Shown piece after piece: positions 17,780 through 27,100 of a DNA stretch of 64,000 nt. The stretch comes from Parvularcula sp039818345. GTDB lineage: Bacteria; Pseudomonadota; Alphaproteobacteria; Caulobacterales; Parvularculaceae. The stretch spans positions 62,001-126,000 of the forward strand of contig JBCBUC010000001.1 in assembly GCA_039818345.1 (NCBI GenBank). The letters are read 5' to 3'. The first letter of the stretch is position 1. Each line of letters begins with the position of its first letter. The position numbers and the translations under genes were made by a program. Below the pieces are notes generated by a model. That model did no database searches. It saw nothing but the letters and a program-made list of their open reading frames with translations, and was not told the DNA's origin.

Positions 17780-18643
17780 CTAATCCTCGTTGCGAATATG
17801 TTGGAGAAGCGCCAACAAAAGCGGCGCTGGCGACTGATCCGTGGTATGGAAACGAACGGTCTCATGAATAAGCCGGGCCGCGTCATTGAGCGCTTGATGA
17901 TGCTCATGCCGTGCTGTGTGATAGGCATCGCTGATGGAGCGCGCGTCGCTAAAGCGGCGGCGGGCAGTGCCTAAAGGCCCTTCGAAATTCGTTGCGCCTT
18001 GATAGGGGAATTGCTGTTCAAGCGGGTCTTCCACCACCACAGCAATCGGTCGTCCGTGGGCGTGGCGAATATGAGCAAAGGCCAGGTGAAGCTCTGATGG
18101 CGGACGGTGAAAATCGCTGATGAGAACAGTGCGCGCGTGATCCGCAGGGACGAGGTTGCGGAGCGCTGCTTGCGGCGCCAACATTTGGTAGGCCAGCGAG
18201 GGAATGCTCTGTGTTCCGCTAACCGGCGGCTCTGCCCCGCCCCAAAGTCCAACCCGTTCACCCGACCGCAACAAAACAATCGCTAAGGCTAGCGCGATGG
18301 TCAGCCCACGGAACCGTTTGCTGGGACGCTCAGCACCGGCAAAGTCAAAATCCTCATCGCCGTCGCACCACAGAAGAAACGTCTGCGGTTGCTCCCATTC
18401 GGTTTGCCGCACAAGGAGGCGGCGTTCGAGGCGAGCAGATTGCCGCCAGTCGATCGATGAGGCCGGATCACCGGGCGCATAGTCCCTGAACTGCCAAAAG
18501 GTGTCGCTGCGTCCTGGTCGCTGACGCGCATGCCGACCCGTGGTGACGGCGAGCGCGGTTTGTTCCGCTGCCGCGATCAGCTCCGGTAAGCCTTTGGCTG
18601 CGCGGGTAGCCTCCCGTTCCAGGTCTGCGGGACGCGCTGTCAC
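17780..18643 (-). CDS. DUF58 domain protein
   Basis: 287 residues, soluble. The hallmark DUF58 motif is present as GRSDTFWQFRDYAPGDPASSIDWRQSARLERRLLVRQTEWE (residues 44 onward, quoted here in part by its key residues RDYxPGDxxxxIDW). A VWA-like fold follows with LLWCDGDEDFDF in place of the metal site. The GTG start overlaps the stop of moxR (GTGA), so the two are translated together. DUF58 proteins act as partners of MoxR AAA ATPases, but their biochemical job is still poorly defined. Confidence 0.94.
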   Translation of the reverse strand: MTARPADLEREATRAAKGLPELIAAAEQTALAVTTGRHARQRPGRSDTFWQFRDYAPGDPASSIDWRQSARLERRLLVRQTEWEQPQTFLLWCDGDEDFDFAGAERPSKRFRGLTIALALAIVLLRSGERVGLWGGAEPPVSGTQSIPSLAYQMLAPQAALRNLVPADHARTVLISDFHRPPSELHLAFAHIRHAHGRPIAVVVEDPLEQQFPYQGATNFEGPLGTARRRFSDARSISDAYHTARHEHHQALNDAARLIHETVRFHTTDQSPAPLLLALLQHIRNED

Positions 18644-19620
18644 GAGAGCGCACCCTCCAGCATTCCAGCGATCAACGGTTCCACGGTTTGACCTTCTGCC
18701 CGTGCGGTGAAACTTAAAGCCATCCGATGACGGAGAATGGGTGCTGCGAGCGCCACAAGATCCTCAACTTCCGGTGTCGGCGCGCCGCGCAAGAGAGCCC
18801 GGGCGCGAAGCGCGAGGCTAAAGGCCTGGCTCGCACGCGGACCAGGACCCCAGCGCAAATACTCAGCAAACCGGCCACCGGGCCGCGCCAATCGGACGAG
18901 TTCCAGAACCGTTTCTATGAGTGTGTCAGCGATCGGCATCCGGCGCACCAAATGCTGGGCCTCTTGTAAGAGACCTGGGGTGAAAACCTGTTCGGGTTCA
19001 TCACTGCGATCAAACGTCGTGGCTCGGAGCATTTCCCGCTCGGCCTCGAGGCTTGGTTGATCGACATTGATCTGCATCAAGAACCGATCGAGCTGGGCCT
19101 CGGGCAGGGGATAGGTTCCTTCTTGCTCGATCGGGTTTTGCGTTGCCAGCACGTGGAAAGGCGCTGGCAACGGCCGCATCTCTCCACCAATTGTCACCTG
19201 CTGTTCTTGCATGGCTTCGAGCAGCGCTGATTGGGTGCGCGGGCTGGCACGGTTGATTTCATCCGCCATCAACAGCTGCGAGAAGACAGGCCCTTCGATG
19301 AAACGAAACTGACGACGACCGTCACCGTCTTCATCCAGCACCTCTGACCCCAAGATATCCGATGGCATAAGGTCAGGCGTGAACTGAACGCGCTTGGCTG
19401 CAAGGCCCAAAACGATACCGGCAGCTTTCACAAGCCGCGTTTTGGCGAGCCCTGGCGTCCCCACCAACAGCCCATGCCCGCCACAAAGAAGGGTGATCAT
19501 CACCTCGTCGATCACCGCATCCTGGCCAAAGACCACGTCCGCCAAGGCTTTGCGAGCTTTATCAAGACGAATGCTGAGCGCATCAAACGCCGCTAGGGCC
19601 GATAAATCATCATTCGCCAC
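18640..19620 (-). CDS. MoxR-family AAA+ ATPase
   Basis: 326 residues with GTPGLAKT (Walker A of the MoxR type) near residue 54, LLMADEINRASPRTQSALLEAM (Walker B), the sensor-1 ATQNPIEQEGTYPLPEAQLDRFLM, and a C-terminal lid with GPGPRASQAFSLALRARALL. MoxR ATPases work as chaperones for assembly or activation of partner complexes. The GTG start at 19620 is supported by GGGAGGA seven bases upstream. It heads a four-gene minus-strand operon and is divergent from sppA, with 184 bases between them. Confidence 0.95.
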   Translation of the reverse strand: MANDDLSALAAFDALSIRLDKARKALADVVFGQDAVIDEVMITLLCGGHGLLVGTPGLAKTRLVKAAGIVLGLAAKRVQFTPDLMPSDILGSEVLDEDGDGRRQFRFIEGPVFSQLLMADEINRASPRTQSALLEAMQEQQVTIGGEMRPLPAPFHVLATQNPIEQEGTYPLPEAQLDRFLMQINVDQPSLEAEREMLRATTFDRSDEPEQVFTPGLLQEAQHLVRRMPIADTLIETVLELVRLARPGGRFAEYLRWGPGPRASQAFSLALRARALLRGAPTPEVEDLVALAAPILRHRMALSFTARAEGQTVEPLIAGMLEGALS

Positions 19621-19804
19621 AGAGAAGTCCTCCCAAACCTAGGTGATCTTGGCTAGGATGCGTTGAAAGCGTGGGCAAATGGCGAATTGGCAATCGAAAA
19701 ATACGCATTTTACCCTCGCGTTGGGGTTTTGATTGATTATTTATCGATAAACGAATAGTGTTCGCCCTTGTGCGGACCTCAATGTTTGGTCTGGGAGGCT
19801 TATT
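19621..19804. promoter_or_regulatory. Divergent promoter region, moxR operon / sppA
   Basis: 184 non-coding bases between two divergent transcription units. The part next to sppA (about 19700-19765) is AT-rich (TTTTGATTGATTATTTATCGATAAACG) in an otherwise GC-rich window, as expected for a promoter. No exact -35/-10 pair is claimed. GGGAGG at the right edge serves the sppA TTG start. Confidence 0.45.
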
Positions 19805-21736
19805 TTGAGCAATCATGACAACGCGACGTCGGGTTCGCGTATGACGGTTTGGTCGTTTTTCCGAGGTTTTGCGAAGGTCGTCATCGGCGGCGCGCTTCTG
19901 TTGCAGGCCTTCCTGTTCATCATGCTGTTTGCGGTGGTGATTTCACTGATCGGCGGTCTTTCATCGCCCGACGTGTCGAGTGGCCGTGAAGGTCCGATCG
20001 TGAAAATTCCCTCAGGCGCCTCGCTTTTGTTCAATCCGGTGGGACTATTAGCCGAAACTGAGCCAGTCCCCGACCCCTTCGAAGAGGCGCTTGGCGAAGT
20101 CTTTGGCGGCGGAAGTGACGGCAAAGTCAACGTTCATAAGCTCGTGCAGGCGATTGAAGAAGCGGCCGAGGACGAGCGGATCAGCTCCATGGTGCTCGAT
20201 CTCGACCAACTGATTATCCCGTCGAGTTATCTCTCCAAGGCCCATTTGTTGGCTGACGCCGTCGAGAATTTCCGTGAAAGCGGAAAAGATGTCGTCGCCG
20301 TCGGAGATTTCTACGGACAAGCCCAATACTTAATCGCCTCGGAAGCCAATCAGGTGCTGATGCATGATTATGGCGCCGTGGTGTTCCCAGGCTTTGGTCG
20401 GTATCGGACCTATTATTCGACATTGCTCGATAATCTCGATGTGACACGGAACGTCTTCCGCGCGGGCAGCTTTAAGTCAGCGCTGGAGCCTTACTTCCGG
20501 GATGACATGTCGCCTGAGGCGAAAGAGGCTAACTTGGCCTACCTCAATGTGATGTGGGACTCGGTGTCCTCACGGATCGATGAGAACCGCGGTCTTGGCG
20601 ATGGCGCAACCAAGGGTTTTTCGGATCAATTGCCTGAGTTTGTCCGTGCAGCACGCGGTGACTTGGCGCTGACCGCCCTTGAAAGCGGTTATGTCGATGA
20701 GATCGGCTCGCGGGTTGAGCGCCAGGCCTTCTTAGCTGACATGGTCGGGGAGAACGACGAGGGTGAACTCAACTTCGTCGATATCGACACCTATCGCGCC
20801 GGCATTGATGAGCCGACGGACCGCAGTGATGTGCCGAACGTGATGGTGATCCCCGTTGAGGGCGCCATCGTGATGGGTGACGATGATCTGGCGGACGCCT
20901 CAGGCGAGGTGATCGCCAAACGGATTCGCCAGGCCCGCGAAGACGACGATGTTGCGGCCGTCGTGCTGCGCGTCGATTCACCCGGCGGCGCGCTCTTTGC
21001 CGCGCAGCTGATGCATGAGGAACTGGTCGAGCTTAAAAAAGCGGGCAAACCGCTCGTCGCCTCGATGAGCTCCTATGCGGCGTCTGGCGGTTATTGGATC
21101 TCAGCTCCGGCCGATAAGATCTTTGCTGCGGAAACCACGATCACTGGCTCGATCGGCGTCTATTCGTTCATTCCGACCTTCGAGAATTTGGCTGGCCGCT
21201 ACGGTGTCAGCGTCGACGGTGTCGGGACAACACCCATCGCGGCATTGGACGCCGCCCTCTTGGCCGGATTGCCGGAGAGCGTCACCGAAATCGCCCAATA
21301 TAGTGTCGAGCAGGCCTATCGCGATTTCTTGGAGACTGTGTCGAAAGGACGGGGCAATCTGACACCTGCAGAGGTCGACGAGCGCGGGCAGGGCCGTGTG
21401 TGGATCGGCACCCAAGCGTTGGAGCTTGGACTTGTTGATGAGATCGGCGGACTTGATGCAGCACTCGATGCGGCGGCTGAGCTTGCCGGGCTTGAAGACT
21501 ATGATGTTGTCGGCGCATCCCGCGAAAAGACCCAGTTTGAGCTCTTTTTAGAAAGCTTTGGGGCTGAAGCGGCCCTCGAAGCGGCTCTTCCTAAGGACGT
21601 GCTAGGTCTTAGAAAACTTGAGCAGACCTCGGTCGGCCAAGCGGCCCAGATCGCCCATCGGGAATTGCTGTTAGAAGCGGCGCATGACGATCCAAATGGC
21701 GTCTATATCCGCTGCTTGCCTTGCGAAGACTTTTAA
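19805..21736 (+). CDS. sppA: Signal peptide peptidase SppA (long form)
   Basis: A 643-residue membrane-anchored serine protease that degrades cleaved signal peptides. One membrane helix sits near residues 20-45 (GFAKVVIGGALLLQAFLFIMLFAVVISL). The long, two-domain form is present, with catalytic Lys224 in FRAGSFKSALEPY from the N-terminal repeat and nucleophile Ser427 in MSSYAASGGYWIS from the C-terminal repeat. The start is a TTG with GGGAGG ahead of it; an internal ATG at residue 13 (MTVWSFF) is the alternative. A hairpin at 21763-21800 follows the stop. Confidence 0.94.
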   Translation: MSNHDNATSGSRMTVWSFFRGFAKVVIGGALLLQAFLFIMLFAVVISLIGGLSSPDVSSGREGPIVKIPSGASLLFNPVGLLAETEPVPDPFEEALGEVFGGGSDGKVNVHKLVQAIEEAAEDERISSMVLDLDQLIIPSSYLSKAHLLADAVENFRESGKDVVAVGDFYGQAQYLIASEANQVLMHDYGAVVFPGFGRYRTYYSTLLDNLDVTRNVFRAGSFKSALEPYFRDDMSPEAKEANLAYLNVMWDSVSSRIDENRGLGDGATKGFSDQLPEFVRAARGDLALTALESGYVDEIGSRVERQAFLADMVGENDEGELNFVDIDTYRAGIDEPTDRSDVPNVMVIPVEGAIVMGDDDLADASGEVIAKRIRQAREDDDVAAVVLRVDSPGGALFAAQLMHEELVELKKAGKPLVASMSSYAASGGYWISAPADKIFAAETTITGSIGVYSFIPTFENLAGRYGVSVDGVGTTPIAALDAALLAGLPESVTEIAQYSVEQAYRDFLETVSKGRGNLTPAEVDERGQGRVWIGTQALELGLVDEIGGLDAALDAAAELAGLEDYDVVGASREKTQFELFLESFGAEAALEAALPKDVLGLRKLEQTSVGQAAQIAHRELLLEAAHDDPNGVYIRCLPCEDF

Positions 21737-21762
21737 GCGGCTCTTCGTCCTACTTTTCCTTG

Positions 21763-21800
21763 AAGGGCCTGGCTTTGCTTGACCGCAACGCCGGGCCCTT
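21763..21800 (+). terminator. Possible terminator hairpin after sppA
   Basis: Inverted repeat AAGGGCCTGGC (21763-21773) and GCCGGGCCCTT (21790-21800), eleven pairs with one mismatch and a 16-base loop, starting 26 bases after the sppA stop. Only a weak T-rich stretch follows, so termination is uncertain. It overlaps the TTG that would give the longest DUF1285 frame, which argues for a later DUF1285 start. Confidence 0.4.
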
Positions 21801-21814
21801 CCATTTCTAATCCC

Positions 21815-22363
21815 GTGACCGATCTCAGCCGCCTTGCTGCTTCGTTGAGTGACGCCGGTGGCGATCAACCGCTGCCGGTGGACCAGTGGCATCCGACCCA
21901 TTGTGGCGCGATGGATCTCGTCATCAAAGACGATGGCTCCTGGTGGCATGAGGGCACACCGATGACCCGGCCCCAGCTGGTCCGCTTGTTCTCGCGCATT
22001 TTGCGCCGTGACGATGATGCCTATGTGTTGGTGACGCCCGCCGAAAAGGTCACCATCACGGTGGACGATGTGCCCTTCATTGCAGTCGATTTTGATCGTC
22101 ACGACGAAGGTTTGGTGTTCGTCACCAATGTCGGTGACCGCGTGCTTTTGTCCAAAGAGCATCCCATCGCGCTGCGACGCAGCAAAGCGCTTGGTCATGA
22201 TGCGCCCTATCTTCACGTCCGCGGCGGGCTTGAAGCGCGACTGAGCCGGGCTGCCTATTATCGGTTGATCGATGAAACCGGCGCCGAGGACGGTGATGAG
22301 GCGGTCGTCATCGAGAGCGCGGGCGCCCGGTTTGCTTTGCCCATTGTAGCGAGTGACGCATGA
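21815..22363 (+). CDS. DUF1285 domain protein
   Basis: About 182 residues of the DUF1285 family, seen in the segment HPTHCGAMDLVIKDDGSWWHEGTPMTR with its conserved CG and GxW motifs, followed by RLFSRILRRDDDAYVLVTPAEK. The family's function is not known. The start is set at GTG 21815 because a hairpin occupies 21763-21800; TTG 21779 would add twelve residues. The stop overlaps the Nudix start (ATGA), and the DUF1285-Nudix-CCA order recurs in alphaproteobacteria. Confidence 0.88.
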   Translation: MTDLSRLAASLSDAGGDQPLPVDQWHPTHCGAMDLVIKDDGSWWHEGTPMTRPQLVRLFSRILRRDDDAYVLVTPAEKVTITVDDVPFIAVDFDRHDEGLVFVTNVGDRVLLSKEHPIALRRSKALGHDAPYLHVRGGLEARLSRAAYYRLIDETGAEDGDEAVVIESAGARFALPIVASDA

Positions 22364-23004
22364 ATCAGTGGCAGGATCAAATCGCTCAAGGCCTGTTGTT
22401 GCCTGAGGCCAAGCGCGAGCGTTATCTTTTTCAAGAGCTCAATCCGCAACTGGCCCACGCACCCATTCTGAGCTCACCTCCCAAAGCGCCGCGTCCTGCG
22501 TCGGTCCTTATTGGGGTACGCGGAGGAGACGATCCCACGATTGTTCTGACCGTTCGTGCACCAACCATGCCGTCCCATGCCGGACAAATCAGCCTGCCAG
22601 GCGGTACGCCAAAAGACGACGATGACGGCGATATTGGAACAGCGCTTCGCGAGGCTGAAGAAGAAGTTGGCCTTGTTCCTTCGGCGATTGAGGTGCTGGG
22701 AAGTCTTGGCCCTCATTATGGTGGCCTTGGCTATGTCGTGACCCCCGTGATCGGCGTCATTGATCCCGTCGCAGTGGTGGAGCCCTGTCCCCGCGAAGTC
22801 TCAGAGGCCTTTGAAGTGCCCCTTTCATCTGTGCTCGATCGCAACAATCACGTGATCGAACAAAAGACTTTTAACAACGTGCCCTATGATATGCATGCTG
22901 TTCCTGTGTTTGATACAGGCGGTGTGAGACGGAATATCTGGGGACTAACGGCTGGCATCCTTCGGACGTTTTCCGAGGTTTTCCATTATGATGCCCAGGG
23001 ATAA
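22360..23004 (+). CDS. Nudix hydrolase, CoA pyrophosphatase type
   Basis: 214 residues. The Nudix box is readable as GGTPKDDDDGDIGTALREAEEEVGL (G-x5-E-x7-REUxEExGU pattern, with the first Glu replaced by Asp), preceded by the SHAGQISLPGG motif that marks the NudL/CoA diphosphatase subgroup. These enzymes split CoA and acyl-CoA into phosphopantetheine derivatives and 3',5'-ADP. It starts within an ATGA overlap and its 3' end overlaps the CCA-enzyme gene by 17 bases, so the three genes form one unit. Confidence 0.93.
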   Translation: MNQWQDQIAQGLLLPEAKRERYLFQELNPQLAHAPILSSPPKAPRPASVLIGVRGGDDPTIVLTVRAPTMPSHAGQISLPGGTPKDDDDGDIGTALREAEEEVGLVPSAIEVLGSLGPHYGGLGYVVTPVIGVIDPVAVVEPCPREVSEAFEVPLSSVLDRNNHVIEQKTFNNVPYDMHAVPVFDTGGVRRNIWGLTAGILRTFSEVFHYDAQG

Positions 23005-24193
23005 CTTTGCGTGGGTCAGCGATTCACGACTGCAGGCTGTTTTTTCCGCTCTGCATGCTGAAGGCGAAGCGCGACTGGTTGGCGGCTGTGTCCGAGACAG
23101 TCTTTTAGGCCTCAAACCCTTAGAACAAGACGGTATCGATATTGATATCGCAACCACGCTCAACCCAGAAGAGATGAGCATCGCGTTCCAACGTTCAGGG
23201 ATCAAGTGGGTCGCGACTGGTGCTGCGCATGGAACACTGACGGCAGTGATTGGCGGTCTCGTCTGTGAATGCACCAGTCTTCGTAGCGACGTGGTGACGG
23301 ATGGTCGCCATGCAGAGGTCGCCTTCACCCGTGATTGGGACCTTGACTGGCGTCGGCGTGATTTTACGATCAATGCGCTTTATGCGGATAGGCTGGGCGA
23401 GGTATGGGATCCCACATCAGGCCTTCAAGACCTTAACGAAAGTCGTGTACGGTTTATTGGTGCTGCGAAGGACCGCATTCGAGAAGACGCCCTGCGGATT
23501 TTGCGTTTCTTCCGTTTCTCGGCTCGCTTTAGCGATGGTTTTGATGAGGAGGCACTGACGGCGATAGCGGCAGCGACGCCGCTGATTGATCGATTGTCGA
23601 AGGAACGTATCTGGTCGGAGCTTTCTCGGATTCTCTCGGCGGAAAGAGCCCCATCGGCACTGGCTACGGCTGAGCGCGTTGGTGTCCTCAGTCATATCAT
23701 TGATCAAGATCCTGACCTTGCCGCGTTTGAAGGCATCCATCGGTTAAAGGATGCGCCGGCCGCCTTGGGGGTCGCAGCACTTTGGCCCCAGCGATCAAAC
23801 GCAGACCTGAGGGCCGCGTTTAAACCGCCAGCGGATTTTTTAACGGAGTATCAGTTGCTGGAAAAAGCGGCAGCAGAAATCCGTCAGGGAACCACGGCCG
23901 TTCGGCTTCTTTATCGCTATGGCCGCGACACGGCCGGCCATGCTCTTCGATTGGCCAAGGCGAGAGGAACCCCGTTTGATACAGCGCTCACGGAGCAAGT
24001 GGGCAAGCATGCGGTACCGGTGTTGCCGCTCTCAGGGAAAGATTTGGTCGAGGGCGGTATTCCGCCGGGCGAGAAGGTCGGCGCTATCTTGCGCGACTTT
24101 GAAGAGGAATGGCTTCAGGCCGATGCATCAGATGATGCTGATATTCTTCAGAGTTTGCTCGACGCCGTCTTAAGCCGCCAGGCGACGAGCTGA
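22988..24193 (+). CDS. cca: CCA tRNA nucleotidyltransferase / poly(A) polymerase family
   Basis: 401 residues. Class II nucleotidyltransferase that adds or repairs the 3' CCA end of tRNAs. The signature LVGGCVRDSLLG is at residues 30-41, followed by the catalytic acidic pair in GIDIDIATTLNPEEM, the RDWDLDWRRRDFTINALYAD motif and the RIREDALRILRFFRFSARF region. The gene overlaps the Nudix gene by 17 bases at its start and the smc 3' end by 24 bases at its end (convergent). A true poly(A) polymerase cannot be excluded from sequence alone. Confidence 0.95.
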   Translation: MMPRDNFAWVSDSRLQAVFSALHAEGEARLVGGCVRDSLLGLKPLEQDGIDIDIATTLNPEEMSIAFQRSGIKWVATGAAHGTLTAVIGGLVCECTSLRSDVVTDGRHAEVAFTRDWDLDWRRRDFTINALYADRLGEVWDPTSGLQDLNESRVRFIGAAKDRIREDALRILRFFRFSARFSDGFDEEALTAIAAATPLIDRLSKERIWSELSRILSAERAPSALATAERVGVLSHIIDQDPDLAAFEGIHRLKDAPAALGVAALWPQRSNADLRAAFKPPADFLTEYQLLEKAAAEIRQGTTAVRLLYRYGRDTAGHALRLAKARGTPFDTALTEQVGKHAVPVLPLSGKDLVEGGIPPGEKVGAILRDFEEEWLQADASDDADILQSLLDAVLSRQATS

Positions 24194-27100
24194 TTCAAGA
24201 TCAAGACTGAAGAGCTGGCTAACGCCCCGTTCCATCATGGTCACACCATAGAGCCGATCCATCCGCGACATGGTGAGTGGGTGGTGCGTCACCACCAAAA
24301 ACCGTGTGGAACTCGACGAAGCCATCAGTGTCAGGAGATTACAAAATCGCTCGACATTGGCATCGTCGAGCGGTGCATCGACCTCGTCGAGCACACAGAT
24401 TGGGGCCGGGTTTGTTTTAAAGGCTGCAAAGATAAGCGCCGTGGCAGTCAGGGCTTGCTCCCCGCCAGACATGAGGCTGAGGGATTGGAGTTTTTTGCCT
24501 GGCGGGCACGCGAAGATCTCAAGGCCAGCAGCAAGCGGATCATCGCTATCGACAAAGCGCAGTTGGGCCTCGCCGCCGCCGAAAAGGCTGGTGAAGAGAT
24601 CCCGGAAATGTCCGTTGACGGTGTCAAAGGCCGCAAGCAGCCGCTGCCGACCTTCGCGATTGATTGAATTGACCGCGTTTCGCAGCTGATTGGCAGCGGC
24701 ATCACAGTCACCGCGCTCGCGCCGCATGGTAAAGAGGCGCTCATCCACCTGTTCTTTTTCTTCAGCAGCAAGAAGATTGACCGCGCCAATGCCCTCGCGT
24801 TCCCTCTCGAGCTTGGTAAGCCGACGGGTGAGTTCGTCGACAGTCGCCGTGGACGCCTCACCGCCGATCGAAGCCGCGGCTTCTTCGGCGGTGACCCCCG
24901 CCTCAAGCTGCGCCTCTTCCAGCTTACTTTGAGCGCCGCGCAACTCAGCTGTGATTTCCGCTGCCGCTTCTCTGGCCGCGCTTGCTTTCGCTTCTGCTTC
25001 GCGTCGATCGCGATCGGCATTGTTCATTTGTTCTTGGAAGTTGGCCACGGACGCTTGGGACTGGCCCCAAAGCTCCTTATGCCCATCAGCGATGGTTGTA
25101 AGATCAGCGAGCCGTGCCACTTCGCTCGCTTGATCATCACCTGCTGCACGTCGATCCGCCTCAAGCCGTTGGTGCTCGCGCTCCAGTTCGCCAAGGCGCG
25201 CCGACGCGGCGGTACGGCGATCGCTCCATGCTTTGATCGTGTCGTTGCTTTGGCGCAGGACATCGCGCCGTTCAGCAGAAGCACGGCGATGATCAGCCGC
25301 TTGCGCACGCGCTCGCCCGGACTGACGCCTCGCTTCGTCACGAGCCTCACGTGCCATTTCAAGGTGTTGTTTTTTCTGTGCGCTGACTTGCTCGATCTGC
25401 GGCAGATTGGTGAGACGTGCTTCAGCATCCACCAGTGCACTCGCGTTGACAGTCAGCTGCTCTTCGACGTTTTCTCGGCGCAGCTTGTTGGTTTCGGCTT
25501 CCCGCGTGATGGCTTCTGCGTCAGCCTTGGCCTTGTCGTGAGCGGCACGGGCGTTTGCTTCTTGGTCTTTCGCGGTCTGTAAGATTTCATCGGCGATCTC
25601 GAGCGATGCGCGGCCTGTTTCCACCACAAGGGTGGCGCGTGCCGCGGCGCTTGAGGCCGCTGATCGTTCTTGCTCGAGTTCGCTCAGCCTCGATGAGGCC
25701 GCGAGCAGTTCGTGAAGGTGAGCGTCTGCCTCGCCGGTGCTGCGAAAGCCGTCCCAGCGCCAAACCTGCCCCTCACGGTTGACCAGCATCTGGCCCGAGT
25801 GAAGCTCAGCAAGCTGATCGTCACCGGGCAGACCATCAATCACACCGATCGAAGCGAGACGTCGGGTGAGCGCCGTGGGTGCATAGATGAGCGACGCGAG
25901 AGGTTCTGCGCCTTCCGGAAGGGGGGGCAGCGCGATAGGCGATGCACCAAGATCGGTCCAGCTGCGATCACCATCTTCGCCCAAGGCCGCGTGCAGGCCA
26001 GCCCCGAGTGCCGACGCTAACGCCTTTTGCAGGCCTTCCGGCGCCTTTAAATTGCCCAGAAGAGCGCCGTCGGATCCTTGATGCTTGGTGTCCGGAACAA
26101 GTGGCGCAAGGACCGCGGCTTCGCGATCGAGAAGCGAGAGGCGCTCCTTGGCTTCGCGCTGCGCTTCTTGTGCCGCGCGCATGGTTTCGCGTTGCGCATC
26201 GGCATCGGCTTGCTGCGACTGAAGATGCTCTTCTGCCGCCCGGAGAAGGTTTTCGGTCTCGTCCACCAACTGACGAGCGGCCTCGATGTCGGTCTCATGG
26301 ATCAGGGGAAGGTGCGCTGCTTTTTCGTCCAGCTTTTGCTTTTCTGCCCGCAAAGACCGGAGCAGGTCTTCTGCTTTTATCTGGTCGCGCTGGGCCGCGC
26401 GAGCCTCGGCCTCGGCCTCGGCGAGCTCATGCTGCTGGGCTTCAAATGTTTTCTCAGCCTCGGCGAGCGCCGTGTCAGCCTCCAATGCCTTTTGTTCGAG
26501 TTCTGAACGCCTTGTTGTTTCTGCGGCGATGTCGTTTTCGAGTTGTTCAATGCGAGCCTTCGCGGTGGCAATCGCTTCATCCGCTTCCGTGAGTAAACTG
26601 GTCTCACGGGCCTCATCGGCGGCACATCGCTCAAGCGTTCGTTGTCGTTCCTCCGCCGCTTCTCGGCGCAGCGACGCTGCGCTCTCAAACGCTTTAAGAT
26701 CAGCTTCGGCGTCAGCCATCGCTTGCGCAGCTTCCCGCTCCGTGGCCCTGGCCGCTTCGAGACTATCCGCCAGAGCTGAGGCTTCGCGGTCAGCGCGTGC
26801 CGCGTCTTCCGTCGTCGCTGCCACGATGAGCATCTGTTCGTCGCTTTTTCGTTGAAGAGCCTGATGGGCGATCACGGCATCGCGGACACGGCTTGCGGTC
26901 AGGGCTGTCTCTGCCGATTTGATCTCGTCACTGATTTCTTTGTAGCGGGTTGCTTTGCGTGCTTGGCGCGCCAGTTGATCACTTTGCAGATCAAGTTCGC
27001 CGATCACGTCATCAAGGCGCTCAAGATTATCCGCTGCGGCTTTGAGACGAAGTTGCGCTTCGTGTCGCCGCGCAGAAAGGCCGGTCACGCCCGCCGCTTC

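Noticed and set aside
24690..26855. Several long plus-strand frames rich in Ser/Ala/Arg opposite smc
   Set aside because: They arise from the coiled-coil codon pattern of smc read on the other strand; no conserved domain.
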